A stretch of DNA of 64,000 nt, from the NCBI GenBank assembly GCA_001897605.1, contig MKTL01000006.1, forward strand, positions 487,132 to 551,131, in the 5' to 3' direction. The stretch comes from Clostridiales bacterium 38-18 (lineage in GTDB: Bacteria; Bacillota; Clostridia; Peptostreptococcales; Acidaminobacteraceae). Every line of letters begins with the position of its first letter. Positions within the stretch are counted from its first letter, which is position 1. The position numbers and the translations under genes are program-made. Shown here piece after piece: positions 8,869-16,901 of this stretch. The notes beneath the pieces were generated by a model. It saw nothing but the letters and a program-made list of their open reading frames with translations. It ran no database searches and was not told the DNA's origin.

Positions 8869-9150
8869 CTACTTTTTACGTTGATCAACGCCAGCAATAA
8901 ATACCAACACCTCTGCCACTACTTCGTAAAGATCGTATGGTATTTGATCCCCCATTTCAAGTTGCTTAAGCTGATTGGATAGTTTCTCATCCTCGTATAT
9001 GGGTACATTATTTTCCTTTGCCCTTGCGATAATGTTTTCCGCAACCACACCCACCCCTTTAGCAACGAGCCTAGGAGCACTGTCTGATTCCGGATCAAAC
9101 TTTAGCGCATTTGCAATTTTTCGTTTTGATTCTTGATCTTTAATCATCAT
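8869..9150 (-). CDS. FlhB C-terminal-domain-like protein (FlhX/YlqH type)
   Basis: This 93-residue protein matches only the cytoplasmic substrate-specificity tail of FlhB/YscU export switches. Visible family features are FDPESDSAPRLVAKGVGVVAENIIARAKENNVPI, cut here to the key parts APRLVAKG and NNVPIYEDEKL, and the ending IPYDLYEVVAEVLVFI. The NPTH self-cleavage site that precedes this region in FlhB is absent, and so are the membrane helices. In Bacillus the same slot after rnhB holds ylqG and ylqH. It overlaps the FliK-like gene upstream by one base, so the two are translationally coupled. Role unproven; it may act as an accessory export switch. Confidence 0.85.
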   Translation of the reverse strand: MMIKDQESKRKIANALKFDPESDSAPRLVAKGVGVVAENIIARAKENNVPIYEDEKLSNQLKQLEMGDQIPYDLYEVVAEVLVFIAGVDQRKK

Positions 9151-10799
9151 TATACCTTCATATCAAAACCAAACTGTGTGCTCTCATCTGACAACAGCTC
9201 TTGGATAGGATGACTTTCGCTTCGTAATCTAAAGCTCAACTTAAATTTAAATTGATCAAATCGTTCTAAAGCAGTTTCAAGCTCATTTTTTAAACCTTCA
9301 AAGGCTTTTACACTTGCTTCATCAATAAAAGAAAAATTTAAGTCGATATTGTTTTTATTTTTATCGACAACACACCTTACTTCGTCAAAATGCTTCGTAT
9401 TTAAGGCTATCAATATCTGAAATTGATCTGAATCCTCTTGAGCTTTCTTTTTCTTTCTATAATATAGCTCAACCTGCTGCTGATCTTTACCAATTGGTAC
9501 ATGAATCGGCATATAAATCACTTGATCGTAAAGCGGTTTTGAAAAGTTTGAAAGCTCCTTCACTAGATTAGCTTCTACTCGAGTGTTCACACCTAACTTG
9601 CCTTCGGAATCCAAATGCTTAACGATCTGAATTAATTTGTCTTCATCAGGTTCATCACTCTTTAGAATTTCTACCAGCTCATTCAGTTTTTCCTCGGAAA
9701 GAGCATGACGATTGATATCTGAAACCAGTTGATTAATCAACGCCTTAACCGTGTCCGGCTGATTGGTAATCAATTGTGAAACTGCAACATTTTTGAGATT
9801 AAGGGTTAACTCATTTTTCAGAATTAAAGCCTCCTCTTTAACTCCAAATTGCTCAAGTAAGGCTTTAACTTCCTCCAACGAATGACCCAACCTACTTTGT
9901 AGCAGATCAAAAACCTTAACTTTTTCCTGTTCATTTATTTCACTTCCCACCAGTGGCAGAATTCCCTTTAAATTCTCCAAACCCTTATCGTCATTCTTAA
10001 CATTAGCCGATTGCGACAAAACTTCGGACTTATCGGATTCAATCATATTTTTAAAAACTGGTTGGTTAAAAACTTCCATAGGCTCGCTCACATTTTGCAT
10101 CTCCGCAAGCTTTACACCTTCCAATACTAAACTATCTGAACCAGCCAGAATACTAGCTCCGGTAGAATTAACTTGAGCCATAGGCGTACTTTTTATCAAT
10201 TCACTATTAACAATCATATTGTTGTTCACAGGATTGGTAAGGCTATTGTTTCCTCCTTTTCCCGAGGCCAATGAACCCTCAGTTTGCGCTGATAATAAGT
10301 TGAGAACCAATTGTTTTAAAGGGGTCTCTAAATCCTTCGTCAGATTTATTTGAGCACCCGTGGCAAGCTCACTAAGTAAAGTTTTCACTTCAATCATACC
10401 CTGTCGCATATTTTGAAAGCTCTCAGAATTTATAGGTAAATTTGAGAGCTTAAGCTGATTCAGTATTTGAAGATTTTCTGAGTTTACTGGAAGACCTAAT
10501 TTCGAAAGGAGCTGCGCATTTGCAGCAGATGCTTGTTGACCATCCTCTTTAAATATTGAGGCTAAAAGTACACCTTCCTGAATGTCATTAATCGTTATCG
10601 TCAACATCTGCTGATCTACAAGATTAAGCTGCCCTGTGTTTAAAGTAACCTTATTACCATTAAAGACAAAAGCTACTAGTCCGTTTTCAGGCTGTCCTAT
10701 GACCCTGCCCGTTAACGTTTTTCCCACTAGTGCTTGCAAATCGGGATTCTTTTGTAAATTTATTGAGTTTTGTACGATACTATTTTGCGTTATCCTCAT
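9150..10799 (-). CDS. FliK-like hook-length-control/YlqG-like protein
   Basis: A 549-residue protein, hydrophilic and rich in Leu, Asn, Gln and Ser through its middle, without a signal peptide or membrane helix. The last ~150 residues resemble the globular FliK C-terminal domain (MPIHVPIGKDQQQVELYYR, then FQILIALNTKHFDEVRC). The N-terminus (GKTLTGRVIGQPENGLVAFVFNG) looks like a small beta domain. Its start lies inside rnhB (20-base overlap) and its end overlaps the FlhB-tail gene by one base. FliK and the FlhB tail interact to switch flagellar export, so pairing of relatives here is suggestive. Sequence resemblance is moderate. Confidence 0.65.
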   Translation of the reverse strand: MRITQNSIVQNSINLQKNPDLQALVGKTLTGRVIGQPENGLVAFVFNGNKVTLNTGQLNLVDQQMLTITINDIQEGVLLASIFKEDGQQASAANAQLLSKLGLPVNSENLQILNQLKLSNLPINSESFQNMRQGMIEVKTLLSELATGAQINLTKDLETPLKQLVLNLLSAQTEGSLASGKGGNNSLTNPVNNNMIVNSELIKSTPMAQVNSTGASILAGSDSLVLEGVKLAEMQNVSEPMEVFNQPVFKNMIESDKSEVLSQSANVKNDDKGLENLKGILPLVGSEINEQEKVKVFDLLQSRLGHSLEEVKALLEQFGVKEEALILKNELTLNLKNVAVSQLITNQPDTVKALINQLVSDINRHALSEEKLNELVEILKSDEPDEDKLIQIVKHLDSEGKLGVNTRVEANLVKELSNFSKPLYDQVIYMPIHVPIGKDQQQVELYYRKKKKAQEDSDQFQILIALNTKHFDEVRCVVDKNKNNIDLNFSFIDEASVKAFEGLKNELETALERFDQFKFKLSFRLRSESHPIQELLSDESTQFGFDMKV

Positions 10800-11583
10800 A
10801 ATTCAACCCCTTTAAGAAGCTTCTTCTATGCTCAGGCAAAATTCCATGCTCTCTAATTGCTTGATAATGTTGATCAGTGCCATAGCCCTTATGTGAGGCT
10901 AACCCATACATTGGATATTTTTTATCCATCTCCTTAAGCATGCGATCCCTAGCTACCTTTGCAATGATAGATGCGGCTGCAATACTAACACTTCGTGAAT
11001 CCCCTTTTATTATGCTTTCTTGCACAATGGAGATTTCATTTAATTTAACCGCATCAATTAACAAATAATCAGGTGACATTGACATCGCTTCAATAGCTCT
11101 TTTCATCGCAAGCTTTGTTGCATTTAAAATATTAATCGTATCAATTTCTTCGTGAGTTGCAACACCTACGCCATATGCGACAGCATGAGTTACAATCTTA
11201 TCATACAAAGCCTCGCGTTGTACCTCGCTCAATTTTTTAGAATCGTCAATGCCTGTAAGGTCCATTTCCTCTGGTAAAATAACAGCAGCTGCAACAACTG
11301 GTCCAATCAATGGACCTCGACCAGCTTCATCTAAACCAGCGATTAATTTATAGCCCATCCGTTTAGCCTGGTTCTCAAACTCGACAATTTTAACCAAACG
11401 GTTTTGTTCCTTTTCATAAACAGCTATTTGTTTTTCAACCTGCATAGCCATTTTATTAATACTTTGACGTGAATCGTTTTTAAGTATTTCTACCCATTGA
11501 TATTTTGCCTTAATAGGAGCACTTAAAATCATAGCTTTAATTTCCGAAACTGTCATAGCATTTAGTTGAGGCAATGATAGCAT
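10780..11583 (-). CDS. rnhB: Ribonuclease HII
   Basis: RNase HII removes ribonucleotides and RNA-DNA hybrids from the chromosome. The 267-residue protein carries the catalytic signature LIAGLDEAGRGPLIGPVVAAAV (first acidic pair DE near residue 82), DSKKLSEVQRE, and the third metal ligand in YLLIDAVKL. The C-terminus has SHKGYGTDQHYQAI and HRRSFLKGL, typical of the family. About 70 residues precede the catalytic domain, as in the longer Gram-positive forms. It sits 44 bases after rbgA. Confidence 0.96.
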   Translation of the reverse strand: MLSLPQLNAMTVSEIKAMILSAPIKAKYQWVEILKNDSRQSINKMAMQVEKQIAVYEKEQNRLVKIVEFENQAKRMGYKLIAGLDEAGRGPLIGPVVAAAVILPEEMDLTGIDDSKKLSEVQREALYDKIVTHAVAYGVGVATHEEIDTINILNATKLAMKRAIEAMSMSPDYLLIDAVKLNEISIVQESIIKGDSRSVSIAAASIIAKVARDRMLKEMDKKYPMYGLASHKGYGTDQHYQAIREHGILPEHRRSFLKGLNYEDNAK

Positions 11584-11627
11584 AAGCCCTCCAATTTTCT
11601 AATTAATCAGCTTTAAACAACTTGCGA

Positions 11628-12545
11628 TTAAGATTCCTTATTTTCATCAAGCTCAGCTGCTCTAAGCGCCTTAGCAGCAGCAACAGATTTAGGCGTTTCA
11701 AGTGTTATTTTTCCAATTAAGCCTTTTCTAAATTCATCGACGATTAATCTCGAAGCCTTTTCCAAATCAACCTCATTGCCCTTAATTAGGCAGCCTCTTT
11801 TACGACCAATTTCAGTCATTATTGCTACAGTATGATCTGGTTCCTCCTCAGGCTCAATGTCTTGTAATTTATATCGGTCATTAAATAGATTTTCATAATC
11901 TTCATTTAACAATTGAATCAGATGAAATGCAATTTCTTCGATATTAATTACCTCATCCTTAATTGCACCAGAGCTAGCAAGCTTTATACCAGTTATGTCC
12001 TCTTCAATTTTGGGCCACAAAATACCAGGTGTATCAAACAACTCAATTTCCTTATTGATGCGAATCCATTGCTTGCCTTTTGTAACGCCGGGCTTGTTAC
12101 CCGTTTTAGCCGCGTTTTTACCTGCGAGTTTATTAATAAGTGATGATTTTCCCACATTTGGAATTCCAACGATCATAACGCGAATTGGTCTTACCAGGCG
12201 ACCTTGGCGCTTTGCCTTTTCAATAACATCAACTGCCAACTGCTTTGCTTCATTGACAAGCTGGGACACACCCTCACCAGATAACGCATTGATTGGAATC
12301 GCTTTGATCCCTCTATCAGCGTAATCTGCAATCCACATTCTTGTCCTCACTGGATCGGCTAAATCGTATTTATTCAATGCAACCAATCTTTTTTTATGTC
12401 CAATCAAAGAATCAAACTGAGGATTTCGACTACTAATTGGAATCCTTGCGTCCAGAAGTTCAATCACAACATCCACCAACTTTAAATTGGCTTCAATTAA
12501 ATCCTTAGTCTTTTTCATGTGCCCTGGATACCAGTTTATACTCAT
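11628..12545 (-). CDS. rbgA: Ribosome biogenesis GTPase RbgA (YlqF)
   Basis: RbgA is a circularly permuted GTPase that drives late maturation of the 50S subunit. The motif order shows the permutation: INWYPGHMKKTKDLI at the start, G4 LNKYDLAD near residue 57, then G1 GIPNVGKSSLINKLAG near 127, G3 DTPGILWPK near 175. The C-terminal ANTAR-like helical domain follows. The 305-residue length is a little above the Bacillus protein. rbgA is adjacent to rplS and rnhB, its standard neighbours, and works on the same subunit as L19. Confidence 0.95.
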   Translation of the reverse strand: MSINWYPGHMKKTKDLIEANLKLVDVVIELLDARIPISSRNPQFDSLIGHKKRLVALNKYDLADPVRTRMWIADYADRGIKAIPINALSGEGVSQLVNEAKQLAVDVIEKAKRQGRLVRPIRVMIVGIPNVGKSSLINKLAGKNAAKTGNKPGVTKGKQWIRINKEIELFDTPGILWPKIEEDITGIKLASSGAIKDEVINIEEIAFHLIQLLNEDYENLFNDRYKLQDIEPEEEPDHTVAIMTEIGRKRGCLIKGNEVDLEKASRLIVDEFRKGLIGKITLETPKSVAAAKALRAAELDENKES

Positions 12546-12607
12546 AACATCTCCTCTATTTCAATTACAAAAGCATAAAATCATGCTTAGCATTCTTATT
12601 TCATTTT

Positions 12608-12636
12608 ATCATATTATGCGTTTTTCTAGACGCTAA
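12608..12636 (-). promoter_or_regulatory. Possible rbgA promoter
   Basis: TTAGCG, 17 bases, TATGAT on the minus strand. The -35 is weak. Between it and the rbgA ribosome site is a short hairpin, AAGCAT-N6-ATGCTT (12571-12588). Confidence 0.3.
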
Positions 12637-12771
12637 CTATTAAATATGTCCCAATCATTTTAATCCTTAAGACTTTCGTTATTTAAAACTTCATTTTGCT
12701 TTACTTCATTTTTCATTATTTGATTTCTTATTTCTATTGATCCGTTGCCGTATATTTCCCTATATAAATCT

Positions 12772-12795
12772 AAAGGGACCTATATAGGTCCCTTT
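12772..12795 (-). terminator. Terminator after rplS (24-base perfect palindrome)
   Basis: AAAGGGACC-TATATA-GGTCCCTTT is self-complementary over all 24 bases and lies 14 bases after the rplS stop. It ends the long rnc-to-rplS cluster. The U tract on the minus side is short and broken by AGA, so termination may be incomplete. Confidence 0.75.
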
Positions 12796-12808
12796 TGACT
12801 GCGTACAA

Positions 12809-13156
12809 TTATCTTTTTTCTTTAACTTTTGCCGCTTTACCAACTCTGTCTCTTAAGTAATTGAGTCTAGCTCTTCTTACTCTACCTTCTCTTACTACTT
12901 CGATTTTCTCGATTTTTGGAGAATGTAATGGCAAAGTTTTTTCAACGCCAACACCGTAAGAAATTTTTCTTACTGTGAAAGTTTCAGCAACACCGCCGTT
13001 TTGTCTTTTCATGACAACGCCTTCGAATAACTGAATTCTTTCTCTTTTACCCTCTTTAACTTTTAAGTGTACTTTAATCGTATCACCTACATTAAATTGA
13101 GGAATATCATTTCTTAATTGTTCGTTATCGATAGTTTTGATGATATTTTGGTTCAT
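12809..13156 (-). CDS. rplS: Large ribosomal subunit protein bL19
   Basis: L19 sits at the 30S-50S interface. The protein has 115 residues with the family hallmarks [28 protein letters not shown] and [24 protein letters not shown], ending in a basic tail ([21 protein letters not shown], cut here at its conserved [13 protein letters not shown] core). GGAGG precedes the ATG. It follows trmD by about 100 bases, a gap that holds its own promoter and leader. Confidence 0.98.
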   Translation of the reverse strand: MNQNIIKTIDNEQLRNDIPQFNVGDTIKVHLKVKEGKRERIQLFEGVVMKRQNGGVAETFTVRKISYGVGVEKTLPLHSPKIEKIEVVREGRVRRARLNYLRDRVGKAAKVKEKR

Positions 13157-13236
13157 ATTAACTACCTCCTTCCCTCGTAGATGTTCTTAACGACGTAAAA
13201 CGCCAACAGAGGACCATCCGTAATACAACAATCGTT

Positions 13237-13265
13237 ATTATATCATTAAGATCATAGGTTTACAA
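13237..13265 (-). promoter_or_regulatory. rplS promoter overlapping the trmD stop
   Basis: TTGTAA, 17 bases, TATAAT on the minus strand; the -35 lies within the last codons of trmD. Transcription from here would give a leader of about 75 bases containing a short imperfect stem (TTGGCG with CGTTAA). L19 leaders are known as regulatory structures in Firmicutes, but I cannot match this one to a family by eye. Confidence 0.6.
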
Positions 13266-13994
13266 GACTTTTTTAATGATCTCGCGAACCTTTTTGCTAT
13301 GATCACCTTTAATATAGGTTTCATACAAATCAGGGCGTCTCTCTTTGGTTATTCTAAGTGCTTGCTCAAGTCGCCAATCATTGATTTTAGCATGATTACC
13401 GGATAATAAAACCTCTGGCACCAGCTTACCTTCATAATCTGTTGGTCTCGTATAATGCGGGTACTCTAATAGCCCCATGGCAAAGCTTTCTTCCTCAGAT
13501 GAATCTGAGTTTTTTAATACCTCAGATACCAATCTGCTAACGCTGTCCACGACAACCATAGCAGCAAGCTCACCACCTGTAAGGACGTAGTCGCCTATAG
13601 ATAACTCTTCATCAACGTAGCTGTCGATAAATCTTTGATCGACGCCCTCATAATGACCACAAACCAAAATGAGTTCGTCATAGGTTGAAAGCTCTATTAC
13701 CTTATCATGAGTCAAAGTTTCACCACGTGGTGAAAGATAGATCACGCGTTTTAAATGATTCTCTTCAACAACAATGCTTCTAAGTGCATCCTTCAATGGT
13801 TGAACGGTCATTACCATTCCAGCACCACCACCAAACGGGGCGTCGTCTACCTTCTTATGCTTATCCAAAGAAAAATCCCTAATTTGAATTGTATTCAGCT
13901 TAATTAAATCGCTTTGTGCAGCGCGTCCAATGATACTCGTCTGTTTAAACGCTTCAAACTGTTCTGGAAACAAAGTCATAATATGAAAGATCAT
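13260..13994 (-). CDS. trmD: tRNA (guanine-N1-)-methyltransferase TrmD
   Basis: TrmD makes m1G37 in tRNAs, which prevents +1 frameshifting. The 244-residue protein has the trefoil-knot SPOUT motifs: DAPFGGGAGMVMTVQPL near residue 55, IYLSPRGETLTHDKV near 85, LVCGHYEGVDQRFIDSY near 113 and SIGDYVLTGGELAAM near 133. The C-terminal domain ends with HAKINDWRLEQALRIT. It overlaps rimM by four bases, implying coupled translation, as in most bacteria. Confidence 0.98.
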   Translation of the reverse strand: MIFHIMTLFPEQFEAFKQTSIIGRAAQSDLIKLNTIQIRDFSLDKHKKVDDAPFGGGAGMVMTVQPLKDALRSIVVEENHLKRVIYLSPRGETLTHDKVIELSTYDELILVCGHYEGVDQRFIDSYVDEELSIGDYVLTGGELAAMVVVDSVSRLVSEVLKNSDSSEEESFAMGLLEYPHYTRPTDYEGKLVPEVLLSGNHAKINDWRLEQALRITKERRPDLYETYIKGDHSKKVREIIKKVL

Positions 13995-14494
13995 TCCAAC
14001 ATCCCCTCGATCAAATGTACAACAATTCTTTTATTCTTAATATCGATTTTTTTAACAAATTCATCTACAACAGGCAACAAGAATACGCCACCCTGAGCGC
14101 GGTTGATTTCATAAAGGTCCTGAGCGGTATTTTGAAGAACATCCTTTAGAACACCTAGCATTTCACCCGCTTCGTCATAGATTTCACAGCCGATCAAATC
14201 GACGATATAATGTCCTTCTCCGTCATCTGGTGCATCTTGTCTTTCGATATAGACGTTCTTGTTGATAAAAGCCGTAATCTGATTGATATCATCAAAATCT
14301 TTAAATTTCACTAAAACCATGCCCTTATGAGCTCTTGCTGCTTGAAGCTTATACTTTACCTTGCCAAAGCCTTCTATATATAAATATTCAAAATCAGCAA
14401 ATTTATCGATATCATCGGTATAAGGATAAATTTTCACTTCTCCCTTTATACCATGTGTGTTCACTATTTTTCCGATATTAAAACAATTTTCCAT
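13991..14494 (-). CDS. rimM: 16S rRNA maturation factor RimM
   Basis: RimM binds S19 and assists maturation of the 30S head. The protein has 167 residues in two parts: an N-terminal RimM beta-barrel (FNIGKIVNTHGIKGEVKIYP) and a PRC-barrel from about residue 95 (HYIVDLIGCEIYDEAGEMLG, then NTAQDLYEI and LLPVVDEFVKKID). It overlaps trmD by four bases and follows khpA. Bacillus has ylqD between khpA and rimM; that gene is absent here. Confidence 0.96.
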   Translation of the reverse strand: MENCFNIGKIVNTHGIKGEVKIYPYTDDIDKFADFEYLYIEGFGKVKYKLQAARAHKGMVLVKFKDFDDINQITAFINKNVYIERQDAPDDGEGHYIVDLIGCEIYDEAGEMLGVLKDVLQNTAQDLYEINRAQGGVFLLPVVDEFVKKIDIKNKRIVVHLIEGMLE

Positions 14495-14524
14495 TAAGCC
14501 TCCGCGGAAATGTTCTTATGAAAA

Positions 14525-14553
14525 TAGCTATTCTGAGAGTCTCAAAATAGCTA
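14525..14553 (-). other. Hairpin between khpA and rimM
   Basis: TAGCTATT-C-TGAG, loop AGT, CTCA-A-AATAGCTA: twelve pairs with one C/A mismatch, in the 69-base khpA-rimM gap. There is no T run after it on the minus strand, so it is more likely a processing or mRNA-stability element than a terminator. Confidence 0.55.
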
Positions 14554-14563
14554 GTGTCATTCA

Positions 14564-14794
14564 TTATTGTATAATCTCTACAACAACTCTTTTATTTTCT
14601 TTAGTTGCAGCAGCCTTGACAACCGTACGAATTGCCTTAGCGATCCTGCCTTGTTTACCAATCACTTTGCCCATATCTTCTGGAGCAACCTTAAGCTCAA
14701 TGATAACTGATTGAGAACCCTCAACCTCTCTCACTTCAACACTTTCTGGATGATCAACCAAGGAAGCCGCAATGATTTTTACCAATTCGCTCAT
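14564..14794 (-). CDS. khpA: KH-domain RNA-binding protein KhpA (YlqC)
   Basis: KhpA is a small RNA-binding protein that in streptococci pairs with KhpB and affects cell division and small-RNA biology. The 76-residue protein is a single KH domain, with the GxxG loop in GKVIGKQGRIAKAIRTVV near residue 42. It lies between rpsP (17-base gap) and rimM, its standard position in Firmicutes. khpB (jag) is not in this window. Confidence 0.93.
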   Translation of the reverse strand: MSELVKIIAASLVDHPESVEVREVEGSQSVIIELKVAPEDMGKVIGKQGRIAKAIRTVVKAAATKENKRVVVEIIQ

Positions 14795-14811
14795 TTAATC
14801 ACCTCGTATGC

Positions 14812-15063
14812 TTACTTAGCTTCGTATACGCCATGTTTTTTGAAAAGCGCTTTAACGGTTTCAGTAGGTTGTGCACCATTGTTTAACCATTGATTTGCTT
14901 TTTCAACGTCAAGTTTAACTTGCTCACCTTCAGCAACTGGGTTGAAGTAACCGATTTGGTCGATGAATTTACCATCTCTAGGAGATCTAGAATCCGCAAC
15001 AACAACTCTATAGAAAGGTTTTTTCTTAGAACCCATTCTTGTCAATCTGATTTTAACTGCCAT
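14812..15063 (-). CDS. rpsP: Small ribosomal subunit protein bS16
   Basis: S16 is an early-binding 30S protein. The sequence [24 protein letters not shown] is diagnostic. The track begins at a GTG lying within the ribosome site AAGGAGGTG; I use the ATG nine bases later, giving 83 residues and a normal eight-base spacing. It lies between ffh and khpA in the conserved ffh-rpsP-khpA-rimM-trmD-rplS block. Confidence 0.98.
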   Translation of the reverse strand: MAVKIRLTRMGSKKKPFYRVVVADSRSPRDGKFIDQIGYFNPVAEGEQVKLDVEKANQWLNNGAQPTETVKALFKKHGVYEAK

Positions 15064-15128
15064 TTTTTTCACCTCCTTAAATTTACCTTATCAATAACAC
15101 CAGGTTATCTGGCATTTAATTGCTTTAT

Positions 15129-16472
15129 TTAGAAGAACGGAAATTTCATCCCGCCGCCTCTTTTCATTTTCTTTTCCATACCGCCAAATTGCTTCATCAT
15201 TTTTTTCGATTGATCGAATTGTTTGAGTAAGCGATTGACCTCTGAAACATGAACCCCTGCTCCAGCAGCAATTCTTTTCTTTCTACTACCGTTGATTATA
15301 TCAGGATCGATACGTTCTTTTTTCGTCATAGACTGAATAATTGCTTTGGTTCTTAACAAGTCTTTATCATTGACCTCAAGTCCTTTTAAAGCTTTGTTAT
15401 TATTCATTCCCGGAATCATACCTAAAAGATCACTGATTGAGCCCATTTTTTGAATCTGTTCTAACTGATCAAGAAAATCCTCTAGATCAAAGGATTGGGT
15501 TTTCATTTTCTTTTCAAGCTTCTTCGCTTTTTCTTCATCGAAGTTTTCTTGCGCCTTCTCTATAAGAGATAAGACATCGCCCATCCCCAAGATACGAGAA
15601 GCCATACGATCTGGATAAAACTCTTCAATATCGGTTAATTTTTCGCCAACACAAGCAAACTTTATCGGTTTACCAGTTACCGCTCTAACAGAAAGTGCTG
15701 CACCACCACGTGTATCGCCATCGAGCTTGGTTAAAATAACGCCACTTACTTCTAATTGGCTATTAAAATGCTCTGCCACGTTAACGGCATCCTGACCAGT
15801 CATTGAATCAAGTACCAGTAAAATCTCGTTTGGTTTTACTGTTTCTTTGATTTCGATCAATTCTTGCATCAACGCTTCATCGATGTGTAAACGACCTGCG
15901 GTATCTATAATCACAACGTCATTACTAAATCTGACGGCATGTGCTAAACCTTGTTTTGCAATTTCCACTGGACTCACTTGATTACCAAGCTCAAACACAG
16001 GTACATCAACTTTTTCGCCGACGACCTTTAGCTGTTGAATCGCAGCAGGTCTGTAAACGTCACACGCTACTAGAAGTGGTCGTTTACCTTGTTTTTTAAG
16101 AAGACTTCCGAGCTTACCACAGGTGGTTGTTTTACCAGCACCTTGTAAACCCGCCATCATAATCACGGTAGGCGGTCTTGAACCGAAGTCGATCTTACTT
16201 TGCGTCTTACCCATTAAATTGGTTAACTCTTCGTTAACTAATTTTACCACTTGCTGGCCAGGTGTAAGGCTTTTCATAACCGATTCGCCGATTGCTCTTT
16301 CGGTTAATGTATTTATGAAGTCTTTGACAACCTTAAAGTTAACGTCGGCTTCTAAAAGCGCTAGTTTAACCTCTCTCATGGCGTCTTTTACATCTTTTTC
16401 AGTAAGCTTGCCTTTACCTCTTAATTGACTAAAGGCACCCTGTAGTTTTTCAGCTAAATTTTCAAATGCCAC
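15129..16472 (-). CDS. ffh: Signal recognition particle protein Ffh (SRP54)
   Basis: Ffh binds signal sequences of nascent membrane and secreted proteins and delivers ribosomes to FtsY. The 447-residue protein has the N domain, the G domain with AGLQGAGKTTTCGKLG near residue 105, DTAGRLHIDEALM near 190 and TKLDGDTRGG near 247, and a methionine-rich M domain ending MMKQFGGMEKKMKRGGGM. The start codon is GTG, seven bases after GGGAGGG. It follows ylxM by 16 bases. Confidence 0.98.
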   Translation of the reverse strand: MAFENLAEKLQGAFSQLRGKGKLTEKDVKDAMREVKLALLEADVNFKVVKDFINTLTERAIGESVMKSLTPGQQVVKLVNEELTNLMGKTQSKIDFGSRPPTVIMMAGLQGAGKTTTCGKLGSLLKKQGKRPLLVACDVYRPAAIQQLKVVGEKVDVPVFELGNQVSPVEIAKQGLAHAVRFSNDVVIIDTAGRLHIDEALMQELIEIKETVKPNEILLVLDSMTGQDAVNVAEHFNSQLEVSGVILTKLDGDTRGGAALSVRAVTGKPIKFACVGEKLTDIEEFYPDRMASRILGMGDVLSLIEKAQENFDEEKAKKLEKKMKTQSFDLEDFLDQLEQIQKMGSISDLLGMIPGMNNNKALKGLEVNDKDLLRTKAIIQSMTKKERIDPDIINGSRKKRIAAGAGVHVSEVNRLLKQFDQSKKMMKQFGGMEKKMKRGGGMKFPFF

Positions 16473-16488
16473 TCAATGCCCTCCCGTG

Positions 16489-16830
16489 TCACTCAATTTC
16501 AGTAAGCACAATCTTTTTTATTGTGTCTATGAGTTCATATGATCGCGTTGACTCATACGCGTTGATACATTCAAGAATTTTCTCAAACGCTTTTTGCTTA
16601 TCAGTAAAGCGTTCGTAAAGCCCAAGTTGCTCCTCATAATGCTCAAGGACCTTCTCAGTTCTTTTAATCGTATCATGAACGGCTTGACGACTTATACTAT
16701 GCACTTCCGATATCTCACCCAATGAGTAATCCATATTACAATATAAATCCATGATCTCATTTTGCTTGTCGGTCAACATTTTACCATAAAATTCATAAAG
16801 TGCATCTAATCTCATTTTTTTCTCAAACAT
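16489..16830 (-). CDS. ylxM: YlxM/UPF0122 helix-turn-helix protein
   Basis: YlxM is a 113-residue protein that associates with the SRP in streptococci and regulates it. The helix-turn-helix is visible as YSLGEISEVHSISRQAVHDTIKR (residues ~30-52), after LTDKQNEIMDLYCNMD. The C-terminus is a coiled helix. It directly precedes ffh, as in nearly all Firmicutes, and starts its own transcript from a consensus promoter. Confidence 0.93.
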   Translation of the reverse strand: MFEKKMRLDALYEFYGKMLTDKQNEIMDLYCNMDYSLGEISEVHSISRQAVHDTIKRTEKVLEHYEEQLGLYERFTDKQKAFEKILECINAYESTRSYELIDTIKKIVLTEIE

Positions 16831-16843
16831 AGTATCCTCACAA

Positions 16844-16872
16844 ATTATAATTCATATTCGCAGGTGTGTCAA
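16844..16872 (-). promoter_or_regulatory. Consensus promoter of ylxM-ffh
   Basis: TTGACA, 17 bases, TATAAT: a perfect vegetative promoter on the minus strand in the 71-base gap between ftsY and ylxM. The ylxM ATG follows 14 bases after the -10, so the leader is very short. It would drive ylxM-ffh-rpsP-khpA-rimM-trmD apart from rnc-smc-ftsY. Confidence 0.8.
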
Positions 16873-16901
16873 GCATTTTCACTTTACATTATTTTTCATA
16901 A

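Noticed and set aside
12546-12808. Possible small gene or RNA in the 263-base rbgA-rplS gap
   Set aside because: No ORF with a ribosome site; only the rplS terminator, a weak rbgA promoter and a six-pair hairpin are visible.
16123-16428. 101-residue plus-strand ORF
   Set aside because: Shadow of ffh; composition follows the reverse of the GTPase domain.
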